Source: Paracoccaceae bacterium (lineage in GTDB: Bacteria; Pseudomonadota; Alphaproteobacteria; Rhodobacterales; Rhodobacteraceae). From it: 16,391 nt of DNA. A program made the position numbers and the translations under genes. This document shows positions 16,219 through 16,391 of this stretch, in pieces. The notes beneath the pieces were generated by a model, which saw only the letters and a program-made list of their open reading frames with translations, was not told where the DNA came from and ran no database searches. The stretch lies in the NCBI GenBank assembly GCA_007119835.1, contig SKOX01000222.1:1-16391 (forward strand). Reading direction: 5' to 3'. Position 1 is the first letter of the stretch; every line of letters begins with the position of its first letter.

Positions 16219-16391
16219 ATGAGCGACTGGCCCCCCGACCACCGCAGGGAGATCCACGACCGGCTCGACTCGACGAACGCCGAGGCCGTGCGCCGGGCTG
16301 CGAGAGACCCGGGCCCGGTCTGGATCCTCGCCCGCGCCCAGGCCGCCGCCCGCGGCCGCCGCGGCCGTGCCTGGGCGACGGGGGAGGGCGA
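16219..16391 (+). CDS. birA: biotin--[acetyl-CoA-carboxylase] ligase (BirA), 5' part only
   Basis: The first 57 codons of a biotin-protein ligase, which activates biotin to biotinyl-AMP and attaches it to a carboxylase carrier lysine. It is cut by the window's right edge. The visible residues carry the N-terminal catalytic signature: LDSTNAEA (16-23), then PVWILARAQ (33-41) and ARGRRGRAW (44-52), the biotin/ATP-binding loop. There is no N-terminal DNA-binding winged helix, because the catalytic core begins directly; this is a short, non-repressor type. Position 44 is Ala where the E. coli enzyme has the first Gly of GRGRRGR, and the preceding Thr is also Ala. The ATG at 16219 is the only good start; the ribosome site is weak (GAAGA near 16203). 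birA after nuoN is an arrangement I recall from Rhodobacteraceae. Confidence 0.9.
   Translation, partial: MSDWPPDHRREIHDRLDSTNAEAVRRAARDPGPVWILARAQAAARGRRGRAWATGEG

Overview
The window is almost entirely one gene cluster: the complete 14-gene nuo operon (nuoA to nuoN) for proton-pumping NADH:quinone oxidoreductase (respiratory complex I). All genes lie on the + strand, followed by the 5' part of birA (biotin-protein ligase), which is cut by the right edge. I count 19 protein genes, 18 of them complete. I see no RNA genes, insertion sequences, CRISPR arrays or phage genes. The only gap of any size is about 105 bases between nuoN and birA.

The DNA is very GC-rich. Several features point to an alphaproteobacterium, most likely of the Rhodobacterales/Rhodobacteraceae type (inference, no search run). 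NuoC and NuoD are separate, NuoG is of the short mitochondrial 75-kDa type, NuoE has a long C-terminal tail, small membrane-protein genes are interspersed among the nuo genes, and birA follows nuoN.

Layout: nuoA-B-C (12-1554); a 60-residue two-helix membrane protein (1558-1740); nuoD-E (1744-4004); a 247-residue membrane protein with a C-terminal helix-hairpin-helix (HhH) domain (4031-4774); an 81-residue two-helix protein (4771-5016); nuoF (5020-6312); a 102-residue two-helix protein (6331-6639); nuoG-H-I-J-K-L-M-N (6641-16112); and birA (16219 onward, partial). Spacing is very tight, from 4-base overlaps to 37-base gaps, so the cluster is probably one transcript with translational coupling. 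The promoter must lie left of the window.

How the genes work together: NuoE, F and G form the NADH-oxidising module (FMN and the first Fe-S clusters). NuoB, C, D and I form the connecting quinone-reducing module. NuoA, H, J, K, L, M and N form the proton-pumping membrane arm. Every Fe-S ligand set and the key membrane lysines and glutamates that I checked are present, so the enzyme looks functional.

The least explained part is the accessory set. The NuoE tail and the neighbouring membrane-anchored 247-residue protein carry clearly related HhH domains, and three further small two-helix proteins are translated with the complex. These are candidates for lineage-specific accessory subunits or assembly factors. 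No unmistakably new system is visible beyond that.
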